Part shown: positions 7,382 to 15,858 of the stretch, one piece after another
Layout: each line of letters opens with the position of its first letter
How positions within the stretch are numbered: the stretch's first letter is position 1
Virus record (IMG/VR): IMGVR_UViG_3300043427_003220
Span: 62,001-126,000 of that record
Direction: 5' to 3' (one strand)
DNA: 64,000 nt
Source: a virus
Notes under the pieces: model-generated
The model's database searches: none
What the model was told of the DNA's origin: nothing
Seen by the model: the letters and a program-made list of their open reading frames with translations, nothing else
Program-made: the position numbers and the translations under genes

Positions 7382-7613
7382 CGTCAACTCCTAGGAAGCT
7401 GATTTCATTATTTTCTTTGTCAAAATCACACTCTACAAAATTATCATCAAGAAATTTATCAATAGCTTCAATAAGTTGCTTTGTATAAGCTTCGTTGCCG
7501 GAATAAATTACGCGCATAATGTGTCCAAGCTCACCTTTGGTTCCCAAAGATAGCAACAACACATCCAATGACTCAGAATAAAAATATTTACCTTCTTGAT
7601 CATATTTACTCAT
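7365..7613 (-). CDS. Hypothetical protein
   Basis: 82 aa, acidic, with a strong AAAGGAGG site 5 nt before ATG. Its last codons overlap the following gene. The composition (LDVLLLSLGTKGELG ... KFLDDNFVECDFDKEN) suggests a small alpha/beta cytoplasmic protein. No family is recognised. Confidence 0.55.
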   Translation of the reverse strand: MSKYDQEGKYFYSESLDVLLLSLGTKGELGHIMRVIYSGNEAYTKQLIEAIDKFLDDNFVECDFDKENNEISFLGVDDGVST

Positions 7614-7651
7614 ATTGCCTCCTTTGTAATATTCTTATCGACGGCTTGACA

Positions 7652-7723
7652 TTATTCTTTATACATTTCTTTTATAACAATTCCAACAAAAATTAAAAAT
7701 CCAATAATAATAACATCTTGCAT
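7652..7723 (-). CDS. 23-aa membrane micro-protein
   Basis: On the minus strand AGGAGAAAAA precedes ATG 7723. The product (MQDVIIIGFLIFVGIVIKEMY...) is a single hydrophobic helix with a charged tail, very like the plus-strand micro-protein at 3816 in length and design. It is the first gene after the minus-strand promoter. Real translation is supported by the ribosome binding site and promoter position. The function is unknown. Confidence 0.5.
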   Translation of the reverse strand: MQDVIIIGFLIFVGIVIKEMYKE

Positions 7724-7756
7724 TTTTTCTCCTATATTTTTTTAACTTGCATAGAT

Positions 7757-7785
7757 ATATTAAATCTGTTATAAAAATCTTGCAA
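7757..7785 (-). promoter_or_regulatory. Sigma70-like promoter of the minus-strand operon
   Basis: On the minus strand: -35 TTGCAA (7785-7780), exactly 17 nt of spacer, -10 TAATAT (7762-7757). The expected start of transcription is near 7750, just upstream of the 23-aa gene and the operon 7613-6081. An inverted CTTGCA...TGCAAG pair surrounds the promoter (about 7746-7786), which may be an operator. Confidence 0.6.
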
Positions 7786-7834
7786 GTTGTTTTTGTTTTT
7801 TAAAAATGTTTGTAAAAATCACGCACTTAAATAT

Positions 7835-7840
7835 TAAAAT
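7835..7840 (+). promoter_or_regulatory. TAAAAT element, candidate late promoter
   Basis: TAAAAT lies 31 nt before the GTG of the 795-aa fibre gene, in a 140-nt AT-rich gap between divergent units. No convincing -35 box is placed 16-18 nt upstream. The same hexamer recurs before other plus-strand structural units. Confidence 0.35.
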
Positions 7841-7870
7841 AGACATGCGTTTTTAAGAAAAGGAGACGAT

Positions 7871-10258
7871 GTGAGCGATGTAGGCAAAAAACCTAGTTTT
7901 AAACAGGTTCGCACAAATGAAATCGTTGTCCCAAAAGGCACCGACATTACTGTTGCAGGGACGATTACGGCGCTCGATGTTAGTGGCATCAGTTTTGTGA
8001 GGCTTACGGCAGCTACTGAATTGCAAGGAATTGTGGCGCCTGAATCTCCCGCAAATGATGGTAAGTTGGTGACAATAACTAACGCCTCCGCTTCCGATTT
8101 GTTTATTAGAAACGAATCAAGCGGAGCAACCGCCGAAAATCGAATTGTTACGGGCGCCGGAAGAGACTTGCGTATTACAGTAGGTGCATCCTTCACTGCC
8201 GCATATGATATCGCATCTTCACGATGGGGAGTGACAGCGTCTTCCGCCGATGTTAATGTTGGTCGTTTAGATATCGGTGTTGGTACCCTTGCGCTTAGCT
8301 CTGAGGATGTCTCCTTAACGCCCGACAACGTAAACGCTTCTTTAATAGAGGTTACCGCTGGAGCCGCTTCTACAATTCGGTCCGTTGATACTGTAAATAC
8401 CGGAAACATAGTTGTTTTTACTAATAAAACAGGAGCGACCGTTCAGGTAAAAGACGAGGACCTCGGCGCTACGGCTACAAACCGTATTCGTACTGGTACA
8501 GGTGGGCCGCTTACTATCCAAAACAATGCCTCTATAATGCTAAGCTATTCAAACGATAGATGGTATGTTGTTGGCGGTACAGGCACAGGCGGGGGAGCCG
8601 TTGAACAGGTTAGTCAAACAGGAATCGGCGTTTTGGCCAACTATCCAGTTGGTACGCCTTTGTATGTTGATGCCACTGCTTGGAATAAAGCAAGCGCTAC
8701 TGCCGCAAATACGGCCGAAGTCGCTGGTTTAATTAGCCGTAGACTAAATGACGACTTGGCAGAAGTTGCATTGGCTGGAGAGGTTAGTGAGGTTACTTCT
8801 GCGGCGTTTATTGAGGGCGTTTTGCCCACTAGAGGCTCCGTTGTATTTCTTTCAACAACGTCTGGATATTTGACCGTTTCCGATACAACAACTATTGGAT
8901 ATGTAAGTAAGCCAATTGGTATTATCCATAATGTAAATGGAAGCCCTACGCCAACGTCCGTTGATATTATGTTCTACAATCAGCGCGGCATCGTTGTTGG
9001 TAGCGTAAACGCAAGAACTCAGATTAACTTGAATGGCTCTGTTGGTTCTCCGACGGTGACACCAATCCAAAATGTTTCTGCTTATGAGGCAGGAGAAATA
9101 GCAGGCTGGATTAACATTGACGCTACGACTGATTATAGTTTTTATTTTCAAACACAATTTGCAAAAATTCCTAACACCTCTAACTATAACATCGCAGTGC
9201 CCCAAACAGTGGGTAGTACACCTCCCGTTGGATTTTCGGTGGATGTGGTTGCAGGAGTCGTACAAGTAACATTGCCAGCACTAGCGGGCTTTGTTAGTGC
9301 ATATGCAAATTTTGCCCTAAACGCTCCCGCCGTGGGCACAAGCTTACCCCTGAGCGTCAATTCCACTAGCGTTTATACAACCTATAAGGCAGTTACTGCT
9401 GCATACAACATTGTTCCAACAGATAGTCTGATTGTTGCTAGCGGTGCGACCACGTATGCAGTAACACTTCCTACGGCAGTTGGAGCTACTGGTACAACAT
9501 ATACGATTAAATCTGATATGAATGCTGGCGTGTTTTTGACCGTTAACACAACCGGCGGACAATTAATTGACTCTTCAAATAACAAAATTTTGCTAAAAGA
9601 CGAAACACTATCAGTTGTTAGCAATGGCACAAAGTGGATAAATTTATCAGCTCCAGCAAATGAAGGGCGCGGTATTGTGCCACTAGGGTCTGTTATTGCG
9701 GTTGGTAATGTGGCGGGATGGGCATTGCCAACGACTGGACAAATTAAAGATGGATACGCTCTTTGCGATGGTCAATCGTTTCCCGCCGGCAGCAATCCGC
9801 TTTTTACTGGAACTATGCCTAACCTAACAGACGATAGATTTTTGAATGGTTCTACAACCGTGGGCGGAACAGGTGGTAGCACTAGCAAAACAACGACCGG
9901 AGTAGGCGCTTCATTTAATAAAAATGTTTTAAACAGCGATCAGATTGCCCACAATCACAAACTACCGTTTTTAGTTGGTACAACATCTGGGGGCGGCGGG
10001 ATCATTTATGGCTTTGCTTCTGCCGCGACTAGCGGAAATGGTTTGTATGGCAACTCTGCGTCCCCGGGGGGAACTATTACAGCCGCAATTGCAACTATTG
10101 CAGGTACAACATCGGCTAGTTTTGCGCAAGTTTCTGACTCCAACACTGCAACAGTTTCGTGGAACTCAGTGACTGTTAATGCGTCAATGACTCAGGGTAC
10201 AATTTCTGACATTCGACCTAAATATTTTAGTGTTGTGTACTTAATGAGAGTAGTATAA
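7871..10258 (+). CDS. Modular tail fibre with collar domain
   Basis: 795 aa, GTG start with AGGAG upstream. The N-terminus (KPSFKQVRTNEIVVPKG) and the following beta modules at about 42-122 and 158-236 are repeated within the protein and are shared with the 347-aa protein at 17329. Another beta module (about 505-590, ending DGTKWIN-like NGTKWINL) is shared with the proteins at 12171 and 18437. From residue 601 a phage tail-collar domain follows (IVPLGSVIAVGNVAGWALP, DGYALCDGQSFP, PNLTDDRFLNGS), ending DIRPKYFSVVYLMRVV. It is a baseplate-attached short fibre or adhesin, probably trimeric. Confidence 0.82.
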   Translation: MSDVGKKPSFKQVRTNEIVVPKGTDITVAGTITALDVSGISFVRLTAATELQGIVAPESPANDGKLVTITNASASDLFIRNESSGATAENRIVTGAGRDLRITVGASFTAAYDIASSRWGVTASSADVNVGRLDIGVGTLALSSEDVSLTPDNVNASLIEVTAGAASTIRSVDTVNTGNIVVFTNKTGATVQVKDEDLGATATNRIRTGTGGPLTIQNNASIMLSYSNDRWYVVGGTGTGGGAVEQVSQTGIGVLANYPVGTPLYVDATAWNKASATAANTAEVAGLISRRLNDDLAEVALAGEVSEVTSAAFIEGVLPTRGSVVFLSTTSGYLTVSDTTTIGYVSKPIGIIHNVNGSPTPTSVDIMFYNQRGIVVGSVNARTQINLNGSVGSPTVTPIQNVSAYEAGEIAGWINIDATTDYSFYFQTQFAKIPNTSNYNIAVPQTVGSTPPVGFSVDVVAGVVQVTLPALAGFVSAYANFALNAPAVGTSLPLSVNSTSVYTTYKAVTAAYNIVPTDSLIVASGATTYAVTLPTAVGATGTTYTIKSDMNAGVFLTVNTTGGQLIDSSNNKILLKDETLSVVSNGTKWINLSAPANEGRGIVPLGSVIAVGNVAGWALPTTGQIKDGYALCDGQSFPAGSNPLFTGTMPNLTDDRFLNGSTTVGGTGGSTSKTTTGVGASFNKNVLNSDQIAHNHKLPFLVGTTSGGGGIIYGFASAATSGNGLYGNSASPGGTITAAIATIAGTTSASFAQVSDSNTATVSWNSVTVNASMTQGTISDIRPKYFSVVYLMRVV

Positions 10259-10282
10259 AGTACAAAAAGGGAGATAAATAAA

Positions 10283-10888
10283 ATGGCAATAGTTTCAATG
10301 ATGTTAAGCGTTAACGGCCCAGGGACTGTGCCACTAGGTGCAATCATTCCTGTTGGTAATGTAGGAGCTTGGGCATTGCCAGCCAGTGGAGAAATTAAAG
10401 ATGGCTTTGCTTTATGCGATGGAACATCTTTTCCTTCTGGAAGTCATCCGTCTTTTGCTGGCAATAGACCAAATCTTTCAGATAGTAGATTTTTACAAGG
10501 TTCTAGCTCTGTAGGCGGAACGGGCGGAGCTAATAGCAAAACACTGGCAACTGCTGAGTTGCCTGCACATACTCATAGTATTGAGCATGACCATGGTTCT
10601 GTGAACACAAATACTACCGGAGCGCATCAACATAATATTTTAAACTCCTCTGCTTTTCCAGGAAACATAGACGATGGTGCAGGCGGTAGTAGTTTTGATG
10701 TTTACAACAATGCAACATTTGGTGGAAATGCTTCGGGCATTGACATGATTACCACCTCAAACGGAAATCATTTTCATACTGTAGATTTACCAAATTTTAC
10801 CGGAACATCCGGAAGCGTTGGCTCCGGTACTGCTTTTGACATTCGTCCACAATATTTCGGCGTAGTTTATTTAATGAGGGTAATTTAA
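10283..10888 (+). CDS. Tail-collar domain fibre tip with HxH metal sites
   Basis: 201 aa, GGGAG upstream. It is almost only a collar domain and closely repeats the end of the previous gene (VPLGAIIPVGNVGAWALP, KDGFALCDGTSFPSG, DIRPQYFGVVYLMRVI). Unlike that copy it has HTHSIEHDHG, HQH and HFH. HxH sites coordinate metal along the axis of trimeric fibre tips such as T4 gp37, so the same is likely here. It is probably the exchangeable distal tip that works with the 795-aa fibre. Confidence 0.8.
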   Translation: MAIVSMMLSVNGPGTVPLGAIIPVGNVGAWALPASGEIKDGFALCDGTSFPSGSHPSFAGNRPNLSDSRFLQGSSSVGGTGGANSKTLATAELPAHTHSIEHDHGSVNTNTTGAHQHNILNSSAFPGNIDDGAGGSSFDVYNNATFGGNASGIDMITTSNGNHFHTVDLPNFTGTSGSVGSGTAFDIRPQYFGVVYLMRVI

Positions 10889-10889
10889 T

Positions 10890-11126
10890 ATGGAATACGT
10901 AATTGTTTATAAATACAAGGCATCTTGGTTTTGGAAAAAGCAAAAAGTAACTGGCCACTCATACAATAAAGAAGTGGACAAGCTAGTTCTTTTTAAGCAA
11001 GATGGTTCTTTAGAAGAGATTGCGGAGTGGTCTAAGCATCACGTTAAACTAGGTGTAGATTTTGTTGCTGCACAAAAAAAGCAAATGGAAAAAGAAACAG
11101 GAACTGATATTAAATTAAATGTTTAA
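10890..11126 (+). CDS. Small fibre-locus protein, unknown
   Basis: 78 aa, starting 2 nt after the collar gene. Aromatic and Lys-rich (FWKKQKVTGHSYN), with LVLFKQDGSLEEIAEWSKHHVKLGVDF. This short beta-hairpin-plus-helix pattern occurs in small proteins encoded next to phage fibre genes; I cannot assign a function. Position between a fibre tip and an AAA+ ATPase suggests an assembly role. Confidence 0.55.
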   Translation: MEYVIVYKYKASWFWKKQKVTGHSYNKEVDKLVLFKQDGSLEEIAEWSKHHVKLGVDFVAAQKKQMEKETGTDIKLNV

Positions 11127-11150
11127 AACAATAATTTAAAGGAGCGTTGT

Positions 11151-12134
11151 ATGAAATATCGCAAATTAAAAATACTAAACATTAGTGAAGTGACTAAGGA
11201 CCTTGAATTACCTGTAAGTGATACAAATTTTTTGTTTCAAAACAATAAGTTAATCACCTACACCGTAGATTATGGCGAAGTAAAACAAAATCAAGAAGAT
11301 GATGCCAGCCGAGAATTGGAAGAGTTTCTAAAAGAACAAGAAAAGAAAAAAAGAGAAAGTATTTATGATTTTGAACAAAAATTTCAACTCAGGGCAGGGG
11401 TTTGGTTTTTTGACCAGCAGGAAGGCTTAAAGGAAATTCCAGAGAGTAAAGAAAAATTTTACGAAACTGAAACAAGCGTTAAATTAAAAAAAATGTTTAT
11501 AAATTTTTTTGAAAAAAGTAATTTGGTTTCCGATAAATTTAACAAAAAAAAGAGAGCATATCTTCTTCACTCAGAACCTGGAATGGGCAAATCAGCCATG
11601 ATTCGTCATTTTTATAGAGGTATTTTGAAGCAAGAGGGGGTTTGCGTTTTACAAGTCAATGGAGATGTTGATTTTCAACAACTTATTAATATTTTTTTAG
11701 CAAATTACAAAGAAGATGTAAAAAAAATTGTTTTAGTTATTGAAGATTTTGGTAAACGCGATTACGGAAATAATATGTCTATTTGGAACCCAAGTTGTTT
11801 AAACTTTCTTGACGGTATGCAAGGATTGTTTCGTGTGCCTACTTTGATTATTTGTACAACAAATTTTCTTGAGCATCTTGGTGCGCAGCTCACAAATAGA
11901 CCTGGAAGGTTTAATAAAATCATCAAAGTTTTACCGCCAAACGACGAAGAAGTTTTTGATTTAGTTAAAGCAATTAACGGAATAGAATTAACGGATTCAC
12001 AAAAAGAAGCTTTTCGCGGAAAACAAATGACCCCTGATCATGTAATTGAGGCAATTTTAAGGCACGAAATCGAAGAAATACCGATTGACGAGGCCGCTTA
12101 TGAAGTTATGAAAGAACGCGAAGGGTTAAGGTAA
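11151..12134 (+). CDS. AAA+ ATPase in the fibre locus
   Basis: 327 aa, AAAGGAG before ATG. Residues 1-110 have a small beta domain and a Lys/Glu helix. Then comes an AAA+ core: Walker A SEPGMGKS (141-148), Walker B IVLVIEDF (193-200), sensor 1 TTN (236-238) and an arginine finger region NRPGRF (249-254). A helical lid follows. It is a paralogue of the ATPase at 59865 in the replication block, with the same motif spacing. Such enzymes remodel proteins or DNA complexes with ATP. Its placement between adhesin genes, on the strand expressed with them, suggests a late role such as fibre or head assembly; this is inference. Confidence 0.8.
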   Translation: MKYRKLKILNISEVTKDLELPVSDTNFLFQNNKLITYTVDYGEVKQNQEDDASRELEEFLKEQEKKKRESIYDFEQKFQLRAGVWFFDQQEGLKEIPESKEKFYETETSVKLKKMFINFFEKSNLVSDKFNKKKRAYLLHSEPGMGKSAMIRHFYRGILKQEGVCVLQVNGDVDFQQLINIFLANYKEDVKKIVLVIEDFGKRDYGNNMSIWNPSCLNFLDGMQGLFRVPTLIICTTNFLEHLGAQLTNRPGRFNKIIKVLPPNDEEVFDLVKAINGIELTDSQKEAFRGKQMTPDHVIEAILRHEIEEIPIDEAAYEVMKEREGLR

Positions 12135-12170
12135 AAATCTAAAAAATCAATACTTGCAGAGATTTTTATT

Positions 12171-13523
12171 ATGGCAATAAAAATAGTATATCAGGGCCCA
12201 AATGGTGCAATCGCCTTAGATGAGCAGCAAAATACGACTGTTTCAAGTAATTATACTGTTCAACCATCGGATTATATTATTACAGCAACGGGCGCTGGTA
12301 GCTTTGCTATCACGCTGCCTCCCGCAGGTCCGTCCAACGGAAAAAATATATTAATTAAATGTTTAACAACAGCTTCAATTACGGTTAGCGCACAAGTGGG
12401 CGAATTTATTGATTCTTCTCCGTCTAGAGTTTTAACTAACGGAGAAGTTCTTGATATTATTAGCGATGGCACTAAATGGGTTGACACCATAGGAACGTCT
12501 ATTTCTGGTTCAAAAATTATAGATGGAACAGTTACAGATACAAAATTATCATCAAACGCCGTAACAGAAGCTAAGATAGCGAGCAATGCCGTCACAGAAG
12601 CTAAGATAGCAAATAATGCAGTAACCGCCGCAAAAATTGCAACTGGTGCAGTTGGAAATGATGAAATAAATACCTCTTCCAGTCCTACAGTAAATACAAT
12701 TTATACAAACAATTGGTTTAGAAGCAATGGGGCAACTGGTTGGTACAACCAAACTCATGGCGGCGGTATTTTTATGGAGGATTCCTCTTACATTAAAGTT
12801 TATAATAGCAAGGCTTTTATGCCTTCTGCCGGCAGCGGAAACAACGGAATTGTTTGGCCGTCAAACCCCGGCGGCGGCAGTGGAGATTCGGCCTCTATTA
12901 AATATTATCCAATCAGCGGAGAAAGCTGTCGTCTAGTTTTACAAATTGCAAATGATTCCGATGATGATATAGAACTAAAAACCTCGACTGCTAGCTTACG
13001 AGTTAGCTCTGGCTTATCTTTTATAGGTCAATCGTATGCCTATATGCGAGCTGATTCCGGCGGTCAGTTTACTGCAATAATAGCATCTCCGGGTGGTAAT
13101 TTTCAATCTTCTTGGCCATCTGGATGGGGCGGTGGTTTGGCTACTTGGGATATTATCTGTGCTTCTATTCAGGGCAATATTGTTAATACATCGGACGCTC
13201 GAATTAAAGAAAATGTAAACTCAATTGACAGTGGTCTTGATTTTGTTTTAAAACTAAAACCTGTATCGTTTTATTGGTCTAAAGATTATAATACTTCTCT
13301 TAAAAATCAGCAGTTTGGATTTATTGCGCAAGATATTGAAAAAATTATGCCAGAATTAGTTATTGCGGGCAGTTATGATCATTTTAATCAAACCGAAGGT
13401 GTACGAAGTCTTAATTATATTGGAATAATCCCCTTTTTGACAAAAGCTATCCAAGAACAACAGGAACAAATTCAATCACTTGAAGAACGGATTAAAAAAC
13501 TAGAAGAGTTGATAAAATCTTAA
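12171..13523 (+). CDS. Fibre with self-cleaving S74 chaperone domain
   Basis: 450 aa. An N-terminal beta module (about 20-107) is shared with the proteins at 7871 and 18437. A shaft follows, with repeats of NAVTEAKIA/NNAVTAAKIA at about 118-165, then a beta-rich body. The C-terminus is an intramolecular chaperone of the endosialidase (peptidase S74) type: SDARIKENV, LKPVSFYW, QFGFIAQDIEKIMPELV, LNYIGIIPFLTKAIQEQ and a final coiled coil. In this family the chaperone trimerises the fibre and then releases itself by cutting before the Ser of S-D-x-R, here Ser341. The mature fibre would be about 340 residues. The enzymatic activity of the body, if any, is not visible. Confidence 0.85.
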   Translation: MAIKIVYQGPNGAIALDEQQNTTVSSNYTVQPSDYIITATGAGSFAITLPPAGPSNGKNILIKCLTTASITVSAQVGEFIDSSPSRVLTNGEVLDIISDGTKWVDTIGTSISGSKIIDGTVTDTKLSSNAVTEAKIASNAVTEAKIANNAVTAAKIATGAVGNDEINTSSSPTVNTIYTNNWFRSNGATGWYNQTHGGGIFMEDSSYIKVYNSKAFMPSAGSGNNGIVWPSNPGGGSGDSASIKYYPISGESCRLVLQIANDSDDDIELKTSTASLRVSSGLSFIGQSYAYMRADSGGQFTAIIASPGGNFQSSWPSGWGGGLATWDIICASIQGNIVNTSDARIKENVNSIDSGLDFVLKLKPVSFYWSKDYNTSLKNQQFGFIAQDIEKIMPELVIAGSYDHFNQTEGVRSLNYIGIIPFLTKAIQEQQEQIQSLEERIKKLEELIKS

Positions 13524-13547
13524 TATTGTTAATAAAAGGAAATAATC

Positions 13548-13970
13548 ATGGCTAGTTCAGCAATTGCAGGATTAACTTTAACCGACCTCCAAACACGCTA
13601 TCAAGATGGGTCGCTTAAATTAGATTATGGTGTTTTTAGCCCCACCGTGGATGTAAGTAGTAATACCGTTAATGCCGCTTTAGGGGCAAATTTTAAAGCT
13701 TTGGGGTCGGGAAACAGAACTCTTTCTGTACATAACATGAAAGACGGACAATCTGTCTCTATATTAGTACAGGGCGCCGTAAATAATACAATCACTATTG
13801 CCGCGTATTCTGATGCTGGCTCAACTGCATTGTCTGTGAAATTTGCTGCGGGCCAAGACGGCATAATGGCATCTGCGTGGTCTTTGTTCACCGTAATGAG
13901 AATTGGCGGCACTAGCGGCGCGGGCGCTAACTTTGCAATCGTTGGCGTAATGCACGGAATACCTGCATAA
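13548..13970 (+). CDS. Small structural protein A2, partner of polyglycine protein
   Basis: 140 aa, paralogue of the protein at 1954-2349. Shared stretches are YQDGSLKLDYGVFSPTV, VHNMKDGQSVSILVQGA, ITIAAYSD and a VIGVMHGI-like VGVMHGIP end. It directly precedes polyglycine protein G2, as A1 precedes G1. The conserved pairing in two separated places indicates that the two products function together. Confidence 0.65.
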   Translation: MASSAIAGLTLTDLQTRYQDGSLKLDYGVFSPTVDVSSNTVNAALGANFKALGSGNRTLSVHNMKDGQSVSILVQGAVNNTITIAAYSDAGSTALSVKFAAGQDGIMASAWSLFTVMRIGGTSGAGANFAIVGVMHGIPA

Positions 13971-13981
13971 AAGGAGACAAC

Positions 13982-15247
13982 GTGATTTTTAACGCTCCAA
14001 TGAAATTAACCCCTCAAAGGGTTGTAGAAGTGGAAGAAAGATTTTCAACTTCTACAACAAAAACAATGACCTCTGCTTATGTTCCTCAAAGTATCAAAGT
14101 TTGGGGAATTGGAGGAGGAGCCGGTGGAGAAAAGGGCGCAACGGGAGCGCAGTGTGCAGGTGTTAATATAGGAAACGCCGGAGTTGGATATGCCGGAACA
14201 AATGGCGGAGATGGCGGAAGTGCAATTGGCGGTCAGGGAGGAGCGGGCTATCAAGGTGGAACGGGTGGTAGCTCAGGAAGAAAAGGAAATAAAGGGTCAG
14301 GAAATTTAAATTCTTATAGCAGTGAAACAAATTTCGACTCTCATTCTGCGTATATTGGAAATACTTTACTAACAGTAACGATCGGTAATGCAGGAACTGG
14401 CGAAGTCATCTCACCCGCCTCAGCGGCAACAAATGGCGGCAATACCACTATTAATATAGGTGGAAATGTTGTTTCAACGTATTTGGGCGGTTCTGGCTTG
14501 CTTGCTGGGGTTGTTGCAGGAAGTGCGGGCAACAGCGGAACAGCTTCATCCGCAACTTGGACAAATAAAAATAAGTCTAATTCAGGAAAAACTGGAGCCA
14601 GTCAGGCTTGGGGCGGCCCTGGAGGGCAGGGAGGACAGGGAGGCAACGGCGGAGCTTCCTCGGTAAACAGCGGCGTATCTATAACGGGATTGTTTGCAAA
14701 TACTTATGGCTCTGGAGGAGCCGGAGGAACAGGCGGCAAGGGAGGAACGGGAGCCGAAGGTGGAGGAGGAGGTTTTGCCGAGGGAGGAGGCGGAGGAGGA
14801 GGAATTTCTCCCCTTTCAAGCGGCGGTAGTGGCTATTGCGGCGGAGGCGGAGGAGGCGGAGGCGCTAATCCTCTAACTAGCGGAGCTGCCGGCGGAAGTT
14901 CCTCAAATGGATATTTTGGCAACTTTGCTGGCAGTGGAATTGACTTTGGTTTTGGAATGACTATTGGCGGCGGCGGTGGCGGCGGCGGTGGAAGAAGCGG
15001 AAATGGCTTTGTTGGAGGAAACGGCGCTGATGGTGGCTTGGGGGGAGCAGGCGGAGCGGGAGGAGGAGGAAAAGGAGGCAATGGCGGTGTGGCAGGCGTT
15101 GGAAGCGGTCCCCCCACTGTTGGCGCAGGCGGAGCTGGCTATAGCGGTTCCGGCGGAACCCCATCTAAACCCGCCGGTGCAGTAGGTACCAATGGCAGTA
15201 ATGGAACGAGTGGATTTGTAATTATTAAATATAAAATATTTAAATAA
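13982..15247 (+). CDS. Polyglycine-rich adhesin G2
   Basis: 421 aa, GTG start behind AAAGGAGACAAC. It has the same plan as G1: head EVEERFSTSTTKTM and YVPQSIKVWGIGGG, first GG-rich tract, central beta part (SGNLNSY, YIGNTLLTVTIGNAG, STYLGGSG), second long GG-rich tract, tail GFVIIKYKIFK. The conserved head and tail with divergent glycine tracts fit a polyglycine-II adhesin whose surface loops change receptor choice. The 3' end is the start of a duplicated segment that recurs, shortened, at 15859 and 16630-16690. Confidence 0.7.
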   Translation: MIFNAPMKLTPQRVVEVEERFSTSTTKTMTSAYVPQSIKVWGIGGGAGGEKGATGAQCAGVNIGNAGVGYAGTNGGDGGSAIGGQGGAGYQGGTGGSSGRKGNKGSGNLNSYSSETNFDSHSAYIGNTLLTVTIGNAGTGEVISPASAATNGGNTTINIGGNVVSTYLGGSGLLAGVVAGSAGNSGTASSATWTNKNKSNSGKTGASQAWGGPGGQGGQGGNGGASSVNSGVSITGLFANTYGSGGAGGTGGKGGTGAEGGGGGFAEGGGGGGGISPLSSGGSGYCGGGGGGGGANPLTSGAAGGSSSNGYFGNFAGSGIDFGFGMTIGGGGGGGGGRSGNGFVGGNGADGGLGGAGGAGGGGKGGNGGVAGVGSGPPTVGAGGAGYSGSGGTPSKPAGAVGTNGSNGTSGFVIIKYKIFK

Positions 15248-15259
15248 GGAGAAAAAACA

Positions 15260-15805
15260 ATGGCTTTTAAGGGATACATTTCGTCAAATACGTATACTAG
15301 CATCGAAAACATAATTTATGAAAAACCTACAAAAAGATGCACCGCAGCATTGTCCGTGTATCAGGACGAGTCCAAAGAAATACGCTTAGGCAATACTTCA
15401 ATTACGATTGAAGGGCATTTCTTAGTACCATCTCTTGTCTCCTTAAAACCTGTCAAAACTGTTCCAAGCGATATTGAACAAGGGGTGTTTTTTCTCATTG
15501 CTCAGGATGCTGAAGACAACTTGAAAGGATTAGACGGCAGAATTGCCAGAATCGGCCTATCAGGAGATGTTGAGTCCTATATACCTGAAAATGAAAGATT
15601 TTTACTATACGTTGAAGACGAGCAAAAATATTACAGCTACAAAAATAATAAATGGATTGAAACTACAGAAGTGTTGTCTGATAAAAGAATTTGGGATAAA
15701 TGGTTTGCTCCAGAAGTTGCCCTATTAAATGGCAACAATACTACAAAACAAATGTACGGGTTTATGAAAACATTGCCACAATTTAAAAATTGCGTAGACG
15801 CTTAA
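15260..15805 (+). CDS. Tandem paralogue T1, unknown structural protein
   Basis: 181 aa, AAGGAG upstream. First of three homologues (15260, 16034, 16702). All start MA(F/L)K-Y-(S/A)-NTYT-I-N-IYEK, keep a YVEDE-KYY strand pair and W-E, and end with (E/V)LA-NG-N--QMY-(F/L)-KT-PQFK(N/D)C-DA. The proteins are alpha/beta with many aromatic and acidic residues. Placement behind polyglycine genes suggests a chaperone or tip-associated protein. No family is recognised. Confidence 0.6.
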   Translation: MAFKGYISSNTYTSIENIIYEKPTKRCTAALSVYQDESKEIRLGNTSITIEGHFLVPSLVSLKPVKTVPSDIEQGVFFLIAQDAEDNLKGLDGRIARIGLSGDVESYIPENERFLLYVEDEQKYYSYKNNKWIETTEVLSDKRIWDKWFAPEVALLNGNNTTKQMYGFMKTLPQFKNCVDA

Positions 15806-15822
15806 AAATAATTGTAGATTTT

Positions 15823-15855
15823 GCCTCCATTTCTTGATATGAAGGGATTGGAGGC
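15823..15855 (+). promoter_or_regulatory. Hairpin covering the SD of the 53-aa polyglycine gene
   Basis: GCCTCCA (15823-15829) pairs with TGGAGGC (15849-15855), and the second arm is the GGAGG that would serve ATG 15859. The loop is 19 nt. The hairpin could weaken translation of the small gene, or be a poor terminator of T1 (only three T follow). Confidence 0.45.
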
Positions 15856-15858
15856 TTT

